DNA of 64,000 nt from SVQP01 sp045587385 (GTDB taxonomy: Bacteria; Bacillota; Clostridia; Oscillospirales; CAG-272), in the NCBI GenBank assembly GCA_045587385.1, contig JAZNCE010000048.1, positions 35,320 through 99,319 on the forward strand. The letters run 5' to 3'. The position numbers and the translations under genes are program-made. This document shows positions 34,269-43,262 of this stretch, piece after piece. The notes beneath the pieces are model-generated. The model was not told where the DNA came from. It made no database searches and saw only the letters and a list, made by a program, of their open reading frames with translations. Each line of letters starts with the position of its first letter. Position 1 is the stretch's first letter.

Positions 34269-34297
34269 TTGCAATTTCGGAAAAATTGTGGTATGAT
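34269..34297 (+). promoter_or_regulatory. Extended -10 promoter for homoserine dehydrogenase
   Basis: TTGCAA (34269-34274), 17-bp spacer ending TGG, TATGAT (34292-34297). It is divergent from the DUF4364 promoter with 10 bp between the -35 boxes. Confidence 0.65.
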
Positions 34298-34342
34298 ATA
34301 GAATGATATATTATCAGCATTCAAGCTTTGGAGGATTTTCTC

Positions 34343-35551
34343 ATGATCAAGGTAGCATTACTGGGCTTTGGCGTGGTCGGCAGCGGCTGCGCTGAGGTTC
34401 TGACACAAAACAAGGATCTGATCCGTGCAAAAGTCGGCGACGAGGTGGAGATCAAGTACGTTCTCGATCTGCGCGACTTTCCCGACAGCCCCTTTGCAAA
34501 CCGCATCGTACATGATTTCGGTATCATCGTAAACGACCCCGAGATCGCCATCGTTGCCGAAATGATGGGCGGCTCGCACCCTGCTTATGACTTTACCAAG
34601 GCATGCTTGGAGGCGGGCAAGAGCGTGGTGACCTCCAATAAGGAAGTGGTGGCAAATTTCGGTACCGAGCTGCTGGCACTTGCCAAGCAAAACGGCGTGT
34701 CGTACCTGTTTGAAGCAAGCGTTGGCGGTGGCATTCCCGTGCTGCGTTCCATTTACGTGGATCTTGCTTCTAACCGCATCTGCGAGGTCAACGGCATTCT
34801 CAACGGCACCACGAACTATATTCTGACAAGCATGAAGCAATCCGGCGCAAGCTTTGGCGACGCGCTGAAAAAGGCGCAGGAGCTGGGATATGCCGAGGCG
34901 AATCCCGCTGCGGACGTAGAGGGCTTGGACGCCGCACGCAAGACCGCCATTCTGTGCGGACTTTGCTTTGGCAAGCTGGTATCCCCTGCCGATATTCACA
35001 CCGAGGGCATTACCGCCATTTCGGGCGAGGACGTTGCCGCTGCTGCAGAGCTTGGATATACCATCAAGCTGATCGGTCATGCGGACATCACGGACGGTAA
35101 GATCCAGGCACTTGTCAGCCCCAGGCTGGTTCCCCTTTGCAATCCCCTTTCGGGTATTTCCGACGTATACAACGGCGTGCTGCTCAAGGGCGATATGGTA
35201 GGCGATGTCATGTTCTACGGTCCCGGTGCGGGCAAGCTGCCCACCGCAAGTGCCGTTGTGGGCGATATCATTGACGTAGCGCACGGCGTTGTCGGCGGCA
35301 GCGTCAAGCGTCCGTATTTTGAAAATGCAACCGCCGAGGATACGGCAGACTTTGGTGACTATACCTGCGCACGTTATTTCAGATTTGCCAATACGGCAAA
35401 CGAGGTAACCGAAGCGCTGGGTGAGCGCGTGCAACAGATGGTCGCCCAGGACGGATACGTTGCCGTGATCACCAAGACCATGAGTGAAAGACAGGCTGTC
35501 GCAGCCGTTGCGGACAAGCTGTGCGTTTGCTCCGCTATGCGCGTATTATGA
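34343..35551 (+). CDS. hom: Homoserine dehydrogenase
   Basis: A 402-residue NAD(P)-dependent enzyme reducing aspartate semialdehyde to homoserine, the branch to threonine and methionine. Rossmann GFGVVGSG at residues 8-15; catalytic block NGILNGTTNYIL with downstream AAADVEGLDAARK-like PAADVEGLDAARK; C-terminal ACT-like part (TKTMSERQAVAAVA) is short, so feedback regulation may be reduced. GGAGG precedes the ATG at 34343. The stop overlaps the next gene. Confidence 0.95.
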   Translation: MIKVALLGFGVVGSGCAEVLTQNKDLIRAKVGDEVEIKYVLDLRDFPDSPFANRIVHDFGIIVNDPEIAIVAEMMGGSHPAYDFTKACLEAGKSVVTSNKEVVANFGTELLALAKQNGVSYLFEASVGGGIPVLRSIYVDLASNRICEVNGILNGTTNYILTSMKQSGASFGDALKKAQELGYAEANPAADVEGLDAARKTAILCGLCFGKLVSPADIHTEGITAISGEDVAAAAELGYTIKLIGHADITDGKIQALVSPRLVPLCNPLSGISDVYNGVLLKGDMVGDVMFYGPGAGKLPTASAVVGDIIDVAHGVVGGSVKRPYFENATAEDTADFGDYTCARYFRFANTANEVTEALGERVQQMVAQDGYVAVITKTMSERQAVAAVADKLCVCSAMRVL

Positions 35552-36255
35552 TGAAGAAAAAGAATACAGTCAAAAGCATGGGCTTGGGCTATATCGTGGT
35601 GGGAACGCTGGCAGTCATTGCAGCGCTGTTCTGCATCCTGGTGCTGACGGGCAGCCTTGCTCCCTTGGTGCTGCGCATGCATGCAGGTGACGCGCCCGCT
35701 ATGATGACCATGCCGCTGTTCGTTTACTGCGTATTTGCGGATTTCATTTTGCTGGAAGTCATATTTCTGCTGTTCCAGCCCGGCATCAAAAAATTTGACG
35801 AGGATGAACAGCACATCCCCGGGCAGAAGAAAAAGCTGCCCGCGCGCTATATTGCAGGCATTGTGTGCTGCGTGCTGCTGCTTTGCAGCATTGTTATCGC
35901 CCCCAACGTCTGCAACGTCATGACCGAGCAGGGTCTGGACACCTACGCATTCTTCAAGACCGGCTCTTACTCTTGGGAGGACGTTCCCCTGTACGAGCTG
36001 ACCTTCTCGCAAGAAAATGGGTTGGAGCTGTATCTGCATCTTGCCAAGGACCATAAGATCCCCATGTTCGGAGCGGTCAACTCGGTCAATCAAGCGTTGA
36101 CCGAAAAATACGGCAGCATCTACGGCTTTGCTTGCTATCTCAAGGAAATTGCGGTCGAAAACGATCTGAATTTCAAGGTTGTAAACCGCGAAAGCATCGA
36201 GTATTATTTCAAAGATTCCGCATATTGGGAGTATATTGAAAAGCTGATTCAATAA
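35548..36255 (+). CDS. Membrane protein of unknown function
   Basis: A roughly 235-residue protein with three predicted membrane segments (about 12-38, 52-72, 105-125) and a soluble C-terminal domain of about 110 residues. No family recognised. The start is in ATGATGA overlapping the hom stop, so translation is coupled; ATG at 35551 is an equally possible start. It is followed 12 bases later by the GH92 gene. Confidence 0.7.
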   Translation: MMKKKNTVKSMGLGYIVVGTLAVIAALFCILVLTGSLAPLVLRMHAGDAPAMMTMPLFVYCVFADFILLEVIFLLFQPGIKKFDEDEQHIPGQKKKLPARYIAGIVCCVLLLCSIVIAPNVCNVMTEQGLDTYAFFKTGSYSWEDVPLYELTFSQENGLELYLHLAKDHKIPMFGAVNSVNQALTEKYGSIYGFACYLKEIAVENDLNFKVVNRESIEYYFKDSAYWEYIEKLIQ

Positions 36256-36266
36256 TGGAGGTTATC

Positions 36267-38234
36267 ATGCAATACCTTCCCCTTGTCAATACCAAAATGG
36301 GCACAGCGTCCCACCCGCGCCGCTCGTACGGAAATACTCTGCCGCTTACGCAGCTGCCGTTCGGTATGGTGTCGTTTTGCCCGCAAACAGAGGTCACGCG
36401 CGCGTGGTTTTATCACCCCGAGCACGAGTTTGCCGAGGGCGTGCGTCTGACGCACCAGTTCAGCCCTTGGATCGGTGACTTCGGCGCATTTTTGCTGACA
36501 CCGCAAAACGATTGCGTAGCAAATACGGGAGCGGGAGCATGGTCGGGCGTGCGCACGCAGGACTCTTTGCTTACACCGCACTATCTGCGTATGCACTTTA
36601 TGCGACCCAATTGCACCTTGGAGCTGACACCCACCGAGCGTTGCGCCGCGCTGCGCCTGCACTTTGGGGATAACAGAGCGTCCTATCTGTCGTTCTTGCC
36701 CGTCAGCGGCAATTACGCTTATCGCTACGACGTGGAAAAAGCAACGCTGTACGGCAGCACCGACGGCATCAGCCAAGGGGACGCCAAAAACTTCAAGGCG
36801 TATATTGCCGTGCGTTTTTTGGGCGATTGCGTGGATGCGACACGCACCTATGCACAAGGCGAGGGCGGATCTGCCTGCATACACGTAGCACTTTCGGGCG
36901 GCATTTGCGAGGCGCGCATCGGCTTTTCTTATATCAGTGAGCAAATGGCGGACGCTGCGATCGACCGCGAGTGCGGACAGCGTACGTTTGACGAGCTGAT
37001 GACAGCAGCGCAGGAAAGTTGGGAAGAAAAGCTCTCACGCATTGAGATTGAAGCGCAAAACGATGCGCAGCTGCGCACCTTCTATTCCTGCTTGTACCGC
37101 GTTTTTCTTTTCCCGCAAAAGGCTTACGAGCTTGACGAGAATGAGAGTCCCGTGCATTACGTGCCGTGCGACGGCAGCGTCAAGCCTGGCGTGAGATATA
37201 CGAATAATTGCTTTTGGGACACCTACCGCACAGAGTTTCCCCTGCTCTCCCTGATTGCAAAGGAGGAGTACGCAGAGATTCTTGCAGGCTTGGTGACCGA
37301 TTATACAGACGGCAGCTGGCTGCCGCGCTGTACCGCCATGGGCGAGGTAGGATGCATGCCCAGCACCCTGATCGACGCAGTCATTGCCGAGGCAGTCGTC
37401 GAGGGCATTGGCGCGCGCAAGGTTTGGGAGTCCGCTTTGGACGGCATGCTCTACCATGCCAACCACGAGGCAGCACAGCCCAGATACGGGCGCAACGGTG
37501 CGCTTGCTTACCTGCAATACGGCTACGTGCCGCGCGAGCAGCACCGCGAATCGGTCAATCTGACGCAGGATTTTGCTTACGGTGACTGGTGCATTGCCCG
37601 CGTTGCCGAAGTGCTTGGAAAACCCGAAATTACCGAGGAATACGACAAGCGCGCAACGTATTATCAACATTTGTTTGACCCCGTAAGCGGCTTTATGCGC
37701 GGCAAGGACGTGCACGGCAACATGGCGGCAGAGTTTGATCCCTGCACCTGGGGCGGTGAGTACACAGAAGGCAGCGCATGGCAAAACTCCTTTGCCGTGC
37801 CGCATGACGTACAAGGGCTTGCCGCGCTCTACGGTGGCAAGGATGCCTTGATCCGAAAGCTGGACGAGCTGTTTGCCACGCCTCCACGCTACCGCGTCAT
37901 GGGATATGGCTTTGAGATCCACGAAATGACCGAAATGGCGTTGGTGGATTTTGGACAGATGGCGATCTCCAATCAGCCCTCCTTCCATCTTCCCTTCCTT
38001 TACGCAGCACTGGGAGAAGTTGAAAAGACCGAGTATTGGGTCAAAAAACTGACCGAGGAAGCCTTCCATCCCACCGAAAAGGGATTTCCCGGTGACGAAG
38101 ATACCGGTACGACGGCGGCATGGTACATTTTATGCCTGCTTGGACGCTACCGCCTTTGCCCCGGCAGCGGTGAGTGGACCACGTTCAAACCGCTGGTCAA
38201 GAGCGCAAAGATTCTTGGGGAAAAGTTATTTTAA
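36267..38234 (+). CDS. GH92 family glycosidase (alpha-mannosidase type)
   Basis: A 655-residue cytoplasmic protein (no signal peptide) with GH92 hallmarks: YNTLPLTQLPFGM-like start, the tract TEGSAWQNSFAVPHDVQGL holding the catalytic acid Glu, and the base region GDEDTGTTAAWYILCLLG. GH92 enzymes are calcium-dependent exo-alpha-mannosidases; an internal location suggests action on imported oligosaccharides. GGAGG precedes the ATG. Together with the two GH78-like genes downstream it indicates use of complex glycans. Confidence 0.9.
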   Translation: MQYLPLVNTKMGTASHPRRSYGNTLPLTQLPFGMVSFCPQTEVTRAWFYHPEHEFAEGVRLTHQFSPWIGDFGAFLLTPQNDCVANTGAGAWSGVRTQDSLLTPHYLRMHFMRPNCTLELTPTERCAALRLHFGDNRASYLSFLPVSGNYAYRYDVEKATLYGSTDGISQGDAKNFKAYIAVRFLGDCVDATRTYAQGEGGSACIHVALSGGICEARIGFSYISEQMADAAIDRECGQRTFDELMTAAQESWEEKLSRIEIEAQNDAQLRTFYSCLYRVFLFPQKAYELDENESPVHYVPCDGSVKPGVRYTNNCFWDTYRTEFPLLSLIAKEEYAEILAGLVTDYTDGSWLPRCTAMGEVGCMPSTLIDAVIAEAVVEGIGARKVWESALDGMLYHANHEAAQPRYGRNGALAYLQYGYVPREQHRESVNLTQDFAYGDWCIARVAEVLGKPEITEEYDKRATYYQHLFDPVSGFMRGKDVHGNMAAEFDPCTWGGEYTEGSAWQNSFAVPHDVQGLAALYGGKDALIRKLDELFATPPRYRVMGYGFEIHEMTEMALVDFGQMAISNQPSFHLPFLYAALGEVEKTEYWVKKLTEEAFHPTEKGFPGDEDTGTTAAWYILCLLGRYRLCPGSGEWTTFKPLVKSAKILGEKLF

Positions 38235-38351
38235 TATAATAAAAAAGCCGATGGAGCGATAAACCTAAAAAGCAGCAGGAATTTGTTCGTATGCGAACAG
38301 ATTCGGATTTTGATCCATTAGCTAAAAATCGGTAAACGAAATAATACAAAT

Positions 38352-38454
38352 GTAGGGGAGGATATCATCCTCCCGCACGCGAGAAGGAAAGAACGTGTTT
38401 GGATATCACGATCACAAATCCTTTTCGGGCGGGAGGATAATATCCTCCCCTACA
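38352..38454. repeat. Inverted pair of GTAGGG-type repeats
   Basis: TGTAGGGGAGGATATCATCC (38351-38370) plus TCCC faces GGGAGGATAATATCCTCCCC plus TACA (38431-38453). Each arm is a palindrome (GGAGGATATCATCCTCC) and the arms together form an inverted pair with 50 bp between. The 338-bp gap 38235-38572 has no gene. Confidence 0.65.
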
Positions 38455-38572
38455 ATCAAATCAACCAAAAAACCGACAACGTTATTTTCAAGAAAACGTC
38501 CTCTTTGAATATCTCTCCCCTTTTGTGTCAACAATTCCCGTGTACCCAAATACGATAATACGGAGGTTATTT

Positions 38573-39028
38573 ATGACACTTACACCCAAAGAATCGAGCT
38601 TGCTCAAGGACATGATCGGCGAGGAGCAGTTGTGTGCTGCCAAGTATCAGAAGTATGCAAACGAGGCAAAAGCCCCCGAGCTCAAAGCGCTGCTATCGGG
38701 CATTGCAAGCACCGAGCAGGAGCACCTGAAAACGCTCAATCAAATGCAGGGCGGCAGCCTTGGCGCAGTTCCCTCGCAGATCCCCGCGCCCGATAAGTCG
38801 AACTGTGTTGCAGCGCAGTACGCAAGCCCTGCCGACAAGGATGCTGATGCATTTTTGTGCAAGGATCTGCTTGCCACCGAAAAGCACGCATCCGCGCTTT
38901 ACAACACCTGCGTGTTTGAATTCACGTATCCCGATGCAAGAAAGATGCTCAGCCACATTCAAGCCGAGGAGCAGCAGCACGGTGAGATGCTGTATTGCTA
39001 TATGAACGCAAACGGAATGTATAACTGA
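38573..39028 (+). CDS. Spore coat protein, CotF/ferritin-like
   Basis: A 151-residue four-helix protein. LLKDMIGEEQLCAAKYQKYANEAKAPELKAL and IASTEQEHLKTLNQM are the CotF-like pattern (Glu/His-containing ferritin-like helices); the second half repeats it with FLCKDLLATEKHASALYN and SHIQAEEQQHGEML. Proteins of this type form part of the outer spore coat in Clostridia. ATG at 38573 follows CGGAGG. A hairpin array begins directly after the stop codon. Confidence 0.85.
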   Translation: MTLTPKESSLLKDMIGEEQLCAAKYQKYANEAKAPELKALLSGIASTEQEHLKTLNQMQGGSLGAVPSQIPAPDKSNCVAAQYASPADKDADAFLCKDLLATEKHASALYNTCVFEFTYPDARKMLSHIQAEEQQHGEMLYCYMNANGMYN

Positions 39029-39170
39029 GCAATGCAAGCATTGCAGTGAAATGTTTCGCTGTGCGAAACGTGAAATATTTGCTTCGCAAATATGAAATTT
39101 GCGCTTCGCGCAAGTGAAATATTTCGCCATAGGCGAAATGTTGCGGTAGAAATTTGCAAAAAGCAAATTT
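39029..39170. repeat. Multi-hairpin intergenic array C (GTGAAAT spacers)
   Basis: Hairpins with different stems, GCAATGC/GCATTGC, GTTTCGC/GCGAAAC, ATTTGC/GCAAAT, TTGCGC/GCGCAA and ATTTCGCC/GGCGAAAT, are separated by (A)GTGAAAT or ATGAAAT spacers; a last stem AAATTTGC/GCAAATTT closes the array. All stems are perfectly paired though their sequences differ. It starts at the base after the CotF-like stop, in the space between convergent genes. Confidence 0.85.
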
Positions 39171-39209
39171 CAATTTTTATTGTACCTTATTTGGAGCTGA
39201 TTCGATCTG

Positions 39210-40541
39210 CTAAGACTTTTGAAAATAGTCCACCGTCCAGCGGCGTACCTCGCCCTGCATCAGTAAAAGTACCGCGAGATTGATCAGAGTCATGGCGCCG
39301 ATGGCAAAATCGGCAATCTCCCAAAGCGCGGTGGGTGCTGCCACAGTGCCCACCGCTGCGCCAAGGGAGAAAAGGCAGATAAATCCTGCGCGCACACCCC
39401 TGCTCTCTGTCAGATACGACAAGGCTTGCAGCGCGTAATGCCCCCAGCACACCACGGTGGCAAAGCCGAAAAACAGCACCATGGCGCACAGAAAATAGCC
39501 CGACCAATCCCCCAGCACGCACGTGTAGGCGCGCACGGTCATCATAATGGAATTATCCCCGTACATCATCACCTTATCGTAGCTGACCAAAATGACAAGC
39601 GCGGTCATGCTGCACAGCACCAAGGTGTCCGCAAACACCTCAAAAATGCCCCAGAAGCCTTGTTTGGCGGGGTGATCGGTGTTAGCGCAGGCATGCGCGA
39701 TCGGGGCTGTGCCGCAGCCTGCTTCGTTGGAAACAAGCCCGCGCATCGTGCCGTAGCGCAATGCCCTTGCCACGGCAAAGCCCCCAGCACCGCCCAAGAG
39801 AGCGCGCAGGTCGGTCACAGCGCCAAAAATATTGCGCAATGCCGACGGGATCTGCGGTGCGCGCAGCACAAGCACCGCAATGCTCAGCAGCGCAAAGCCT
39901 GCCGTCATGACCGGCACAAGAAAATCGGTCGCTTTCATGATGCGCGCAGAGCCCCCAAGCATGATGATCAAGGTGGCAATGCACAAGAGAGCCCCTGTCA
40001 AAAGCGGTGGGATGCCGCAGATGCCCTCGAACACGCCACCTATGGCGTTGGTCTGAATGACGCAGCCCATACTAAGCCCATCCAACACGCAGAGCGCGGC
40101 AAAGGCGGCAGCCAAGAGCTTTCCAAGTCCCGCACAGCCGCGAGAGCGAAAGCAATCCAAAATATAATACATCGCGCCGCCGCGGTGGTTGCCCTTCTCG
40201 TCCGTGCGCCTGTGCGACACGGCAAGCACCACCTCGGCATATTTGAGTGCCATGGCGACAAACGCGCTGACCCACATCCAGAATACCGCGCCTGCGCCGC
40301 CGTACCAAATGGCAGACGCCACCCCTACCAAGTTCCCCACTCCCAGCGTGCCCGCCAAAGCCAGCGTCAGGGCGCGCAAGGGGGAGGTGCCGCTCTTTGA
40401 TCCTTGCAGCATGCCGCACAGCATTCGCTTCGGGTGCGCCGCACACGTCACGCCTGTGCGCAAGGTAAAAAACAAGCCCGTCAGCACCAGCGCGCAAGGC
40501 ACACCGATACCAAACAGATTGGCATTGATCCATTCCATCAT
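39210..40541 (-). CDS. Sodium:alanine symporter (AGCS family)
   Basis: A 443-residue transporter with about eleven membrane segments. LALAGTLGVGNLVGVASAIWYGGAGAVFWMW is the AGCS signature near residues 65-95, and RGLVSNEAGCGTAPIAHACA is the second conserved block. It imports alanine or glycine with Na+. The start at 40541 follows GAGAGGTGAGCG; a longer frame begins at 40565. Convergent with the coat-protein gene across array C. Confidence 0.9.
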   Translation of the reverse strand: MMEWINANLFGIGVPCALVLTGLFFTLRTGVTCAAHPKRMLCGMLQGSKSGTSPLRALTLALAGTLGVGNLVGVASAIWYGGAGAVFWMWVSAFVAMALKYAEVVLAVSHRRTDEKGNHRGGAMYYILDCFRSRGCAGLGKLLAAAFAALCVLDGLSMGCVIQTNAIGGVFEGICGIPPLLTGALLCIATLIIMLGGSARIMKATDFLVPVMTAGFALLSIAVLVLRAPQIPSALRNIFGAVTDLRALLGGAGGFAVARALRYGTMRGLVSNEAGCGTAPIAHACANTDHPAKQGFWGIFEVFADTLVLCSMTALVILVSYDKVMMYGDNSIMMTVRAYTCVLGDWSGYFLCAMVLFFGFATVVCWGHYALQALSYLTESRGVRAGFICLFSLGAAVGTVAAPTALWEIADFAIGAMTLINLAVLLLMQGEVRRWTVDYFQKS

Positions 40542-40650
40542 ACGCTCACCTCTCATTTGGTGCAATATATGCGAGAAAATTAGTTATTATCAATTTGTGA
40601 TAGCAATTATGATTTCCGGGCAGACAACCAACTCCCACCACCGCTGCACG

Positions 40651-40837
40651 GTCCCCCCTTGCGGCAATGTCATTAAGTTAAGAAAATCATATAACGGGCA
40701 TGAGAGAGAAACGGACGCGCGATGAAAAGGCTTCCCCCCGGGGGACGCCTTTATCTCGCGTATCTGCTTCATTTATTCACCCATTGCTGTAATACTTTCT
40801 TAACTGAATGACATTGTCCCTTACGGTGGGGGGCTCC
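40651..40837. repeat. MITE-like element with 35-bp inverted arms
   Basis: The arm 40651-40685 (core CAATGTCATTAAGTTAAGAA) faces 40796-40837 (core TTCTTAACTGAATGACATTG), with matching CCCCCC/GGGGGG ends. The centre holds a hairpin, AAAGGC...GCCTTT with a CCCCCCGGGGG tip (40726-40752). A third, single copy of the core is at 63807-63831. It lies just upstream of the groESL promoter. Confidence 0.6.
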
Positions 40838-40877
40838 ATTAGTTTGTTAATTATATGTGAATTATGGGCGCAAGGGG

Positions 40878-40944
40878 TTGATATTTTTGGAAATTGGTGT
40901 ACAATATGTACTGTGGTTTGGCACTCTTGGCGAAAGAGTGCTAA
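40878..40944 (+). promoter_or_regulatory. groESL promoter with CIRCE operator
   Basis: TTGATA (40878-40883), 16-bp spacer, TACAAT (40900-40905); the CIRCE palindrome TTGGCACTC-9 bp-GAGTGCTAA follows at 40918-40944, over the transcript start. One base differs from the canonical TTAGCACTC half. CIRCE is the HrcA repressor site, so groESL should be induced by heat. Confidence 0.93.
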
Positions 40945-41033
40945 AATTCGAGATGCATCTGCAGAATGCATCAAATTTCTACATTGTATCATTTAGGCGG
41001 CTTTAGCCGCAAGCATAAGGAGGAACACCAATT

Positions 41034-41321
41034 ATGACTCTCAAACCCCTTTCCAACCGCGTCGTCATCAAGTTCGTCGAAGCGGAAGAAAAGACCCAAT
41101 CGGGCATTTTTCTCACAGCATCCGCACAGGAAAAGCCCCAGATCGCAGAAGTTCTGGCAGTCGGCCCCGGCAAGCCTTCCGATAACGGCGGCTACACCGC
41201 TATGACCGTTAAGGTCGGCGACAAGGTCATTGCAAGCAAGTACGCAGGCACTTCCGTCAAGCTGGACGGCACCGAATACGTCATCGTTTCCGAGGACGAC
41301 GTGCTGGCTGTTGTAGACTGA
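41034..41321 (+). CDS. groES: Co-chaperonin GroES
   Basis: A 95-residue Hsp10 forming the lid of the GroEL chamber. LKPLSNRVVIKFVEAEEKTQSG at the start and the IVSEDDVLAVVD end are typical. AAGGAGG precedes the ATG. First gene of the CIRCE-controlled operon. Confidence 0.97.
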   Translation: MTLKPLSNRVVIKFVEAEEKTQSGIFLTASAQEKPQIAEVLAVGPGKPSDNGGYTAMTVKVGDKVIASKYAGTSVKLDGTEYVIVSEDDVLAVVD

Positions 41322-41353
41322 TTATATTGTAATTTCTAAGGAGAACAAGACAC

Positions 41354-42982
41354 ATGGCAAAGGATATTCTTTACGGTATTGAAGCAAGAAACGCACTGGT
41401 TCGCGGCGTGGATAAGCTTGCAGACACGGTTAAGATCACGCTGGGCCCCAAGGGCAGAAACGTGGTGCTTGACAAGAAGTACGGCTCTCCCTTGATCACC
41501 AACGACGGTGTCACCATCGCCAAGGAGATCGAGCTGGAGGACGCAGCCGAGAACATGGGCGCTTCCCTTGTTAAGGAAGTTGCTACCAAGACCAACGACG
41601 CAGCAGGTGACGGTACTACCACCGCTACTCTGCTTGCACAGGCTTTCGTACGCGAGGGCATGAAGAACGTGACCGCGGGTGCTAATCCCATGGTACTGCG
41701 CAAGGGCATCAAGAAGGCAGTTGACGTTGCAGTTGACGCGCTGGCTGCAAGTGCCAAGAAGGTCAACGGTAAGGAAGATATCGCACGCGTCGGCACTATC
41801 TCCGCAGGTGACGAGGTCATCGGCGAGCTGATTGCAGACGCGATGGAAAAGGTCACCGCTGACGGCGTCATCACCATTGAGGAATCCAAGAGCGCAGAGA
41901 CCTACTCCGAGGTGGTTGAGGGCATGCAGTTTGACCGCGGCTATCTCTCCCCCTACATGGTTACCGACACCGACAAGATGGAGGCTGTCATTGACGACGC
42001 CGCTATTCTGATCACAGATAAGAAGATCTCCAACATCCAGGAGATCCTGCCGCTCCTCGAGCAGATGCTGCAGTCCGGCAGAAAGCTGGTTATCATTGCA
42101 GAGGACGTTGAGGGCGAGGCACTGACCACGCTGGTTCTCAACAAGCTGCGCGGCACTTTCACCTGCGTTGCAGTCAAGGCTCCCGGCTTTGGCGACCGCC
42201 GCAAGGATATGCTGCGTGACATTGCCATTCTGACCGGTGGCGAGGTCATTTCCTCCGAGCTGGGGCTGGAGCTTAAGGATACCCAGATGTATCAGCTTGG
42301 CTATGCAAGACAGGTCAAGATCACCAAGGAAAACACCGTCATTGTTGGCGGTAACGGCAACCCCGATGAGATCAAGGGCAGAATTGCACAGATCCGCCAG
42401 GGTATTGAAACCACGACCAGCGAATTTGACCGCGAAAAGCTGCAGGAAAGACTTGCAAAGCTGGCAGGCGGCGTGGCTGTCATTAAGGTTGGTGCTGCTA
42501 CCGAGGCTGAAATGAAGGAAAAGAAGCTGCGCATCGAGGACGCACTCAACGCAACCAAGGCTGCTGTTGAGGAAGGCATCGTTGCAGGCGGCGGTACTGC
42601 ATATCTCAACGTCATTCCCGCAGTACAGAAGCTGCTGGAAACCACCGAGGGTGACGAGCGCACCGGTGTTCGCATCGTGCTCAAGGCTCTGGAAGAGCCC
42701 GTTCGTCAGATCGCTGCAAACGCAGGCTTTGACGGCGGCGTCATCGTCAACAACATCGTAACCTCCGGTAAGATCGGCTACGGCTTTGACGCCTACAACG
42801 AAGTTTACGTGGACATGATGAGCGCAGGTATCGTTGACCCCACCAAGGTGACCAGAAGTGCTCTGCAGAACGCTGCATCCATCGCATCCGTCATTCTGAC
42901 TACCGAGAGCGTAGTTGCAGATAAGCCCGAGCCCGTAGCTCCCGCTGCTGCTCCCGCACCCGGCATGGGCGGTATGTATTGA
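41354..42982 (+). CDS. groEL: Chaperonin GroEL
   Basis: A 542-residue Hsp60. ATP-binding LGPKGRNVVLDKKYGSP and AGDGTTTATLLAQA, the apical domain, and the GMGGMY tail are all present; length is normal. It folds cytosolic proteins with GroES. 32 bases after groES in the same transcript; a strong terminator lies 2 bases after the stop. Confidence 0.98.
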   Translation: MAKDILYGIEARNALVRGVDKLADTVKITLGPKGRNVVLDKKYGSPLITNDGVTIAKEIELEDAAENMGASLVKEVATKTNDAAGDGTTTATLLAQAFVREGMKNVTAGANPMVLRKGIKKAVDVAVDALAASAKKVNGKEDIARVGTISAGDEVIGELIADAMEKVTADGVITIEESKSAETYSEVVEGMQFDRGYLSPYMVTDTDKMEAVIDDAAILITDKKISNIQEILPLLEQMLQSGRKLVIIAEDVEGEALTTLVLNKLRGTFTCVAVKAPGFGDRRKDMLRDIAILTGGEVISSELGLELKDTQMYQLGYARQVKITKENTVIVGGNGNPDEIKGRIAQIRQGIETTTSEFDREKLQERLAKLAGGVAVIKVGAATEAEMKEKKLRIEDALNATKAAVEEGIVAGGGTAYLNVIPAVQKLLETTEGDERTGVRIVLKALEEPVRQIAANAGFDGGVIVNNIVTSGKIGYGFDAYNEVYVDMMSAGIVDPTKVTRSALQNAASIASVILTTESVVADKPEPVAPAAAPAPGMGGMY

Positions 42983-42983
42983 T

Positions 42984-43024
42984 AAAAAACGGAACGGAAG
43001 CTTTGGCTTCCGTTCCGTTTTTTA
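42984..43024 (+). terminator. groESL terminator
   Basis: AAAAAACGGAACGGAAGC and GCTTCCGTTCCGTTTTTT form a 16-bp or longer stem around TTTG, with a T run. Confidence 0.93.
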
Positions 43025-43026
43025 TC

Positions 43027-43193
43027 AGTTATATTCGCCTCTGGCGAGTTCTATTGCATATGCAGTGATATTCGGCTTGCGCCGAGTGTTATTCGCTTCG
43101 CGAGTTATAAGAGGCGAATATAATATCACTCCGACGCAGTCGGAATATCACTGCGACTTGTCGCAATATCACTCGCCACAGGCGAATATCACT
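43027..43193. repeat. Multi-hairpin intergenic array B (AGTGATATT spacers)
   Basis: Left half: stems CGCC/GGCG, GCAT/ATGC, CGGC/GCCG, CGC/GCG, separated by AGTGATATT-like 9-mers. Right half: stems CCGAC/GTCGG, GCGAC/GTCGC, CGCC/GGCG, each followed by AATATCACT, the exact reverse complement of the spacer. The switch in orientation is at about 43110. Start and first hairpin are the same as in array A. Directly follows the groESL terminator. Confidence 0.87.
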
Positions 43194-43202
43194 TAACTAT
43201 CG

Positions 43203-43238
43203 AGAAAATCCACGGCTCGATGACCCGTGGCTTTCTCT
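43203..43238 (-). terminator. Terminator of the lipoprotein gene
   Basis: AGAAAATCCACGG and CCGTGGCTTTCTCT pair with a short loop, 25 bases beyond the lipoprotein stop on the minus strand. Confidence 0.65.
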
Positions 43239-43262
43239 TTGCTTTTTCGATAATACAGAAAA

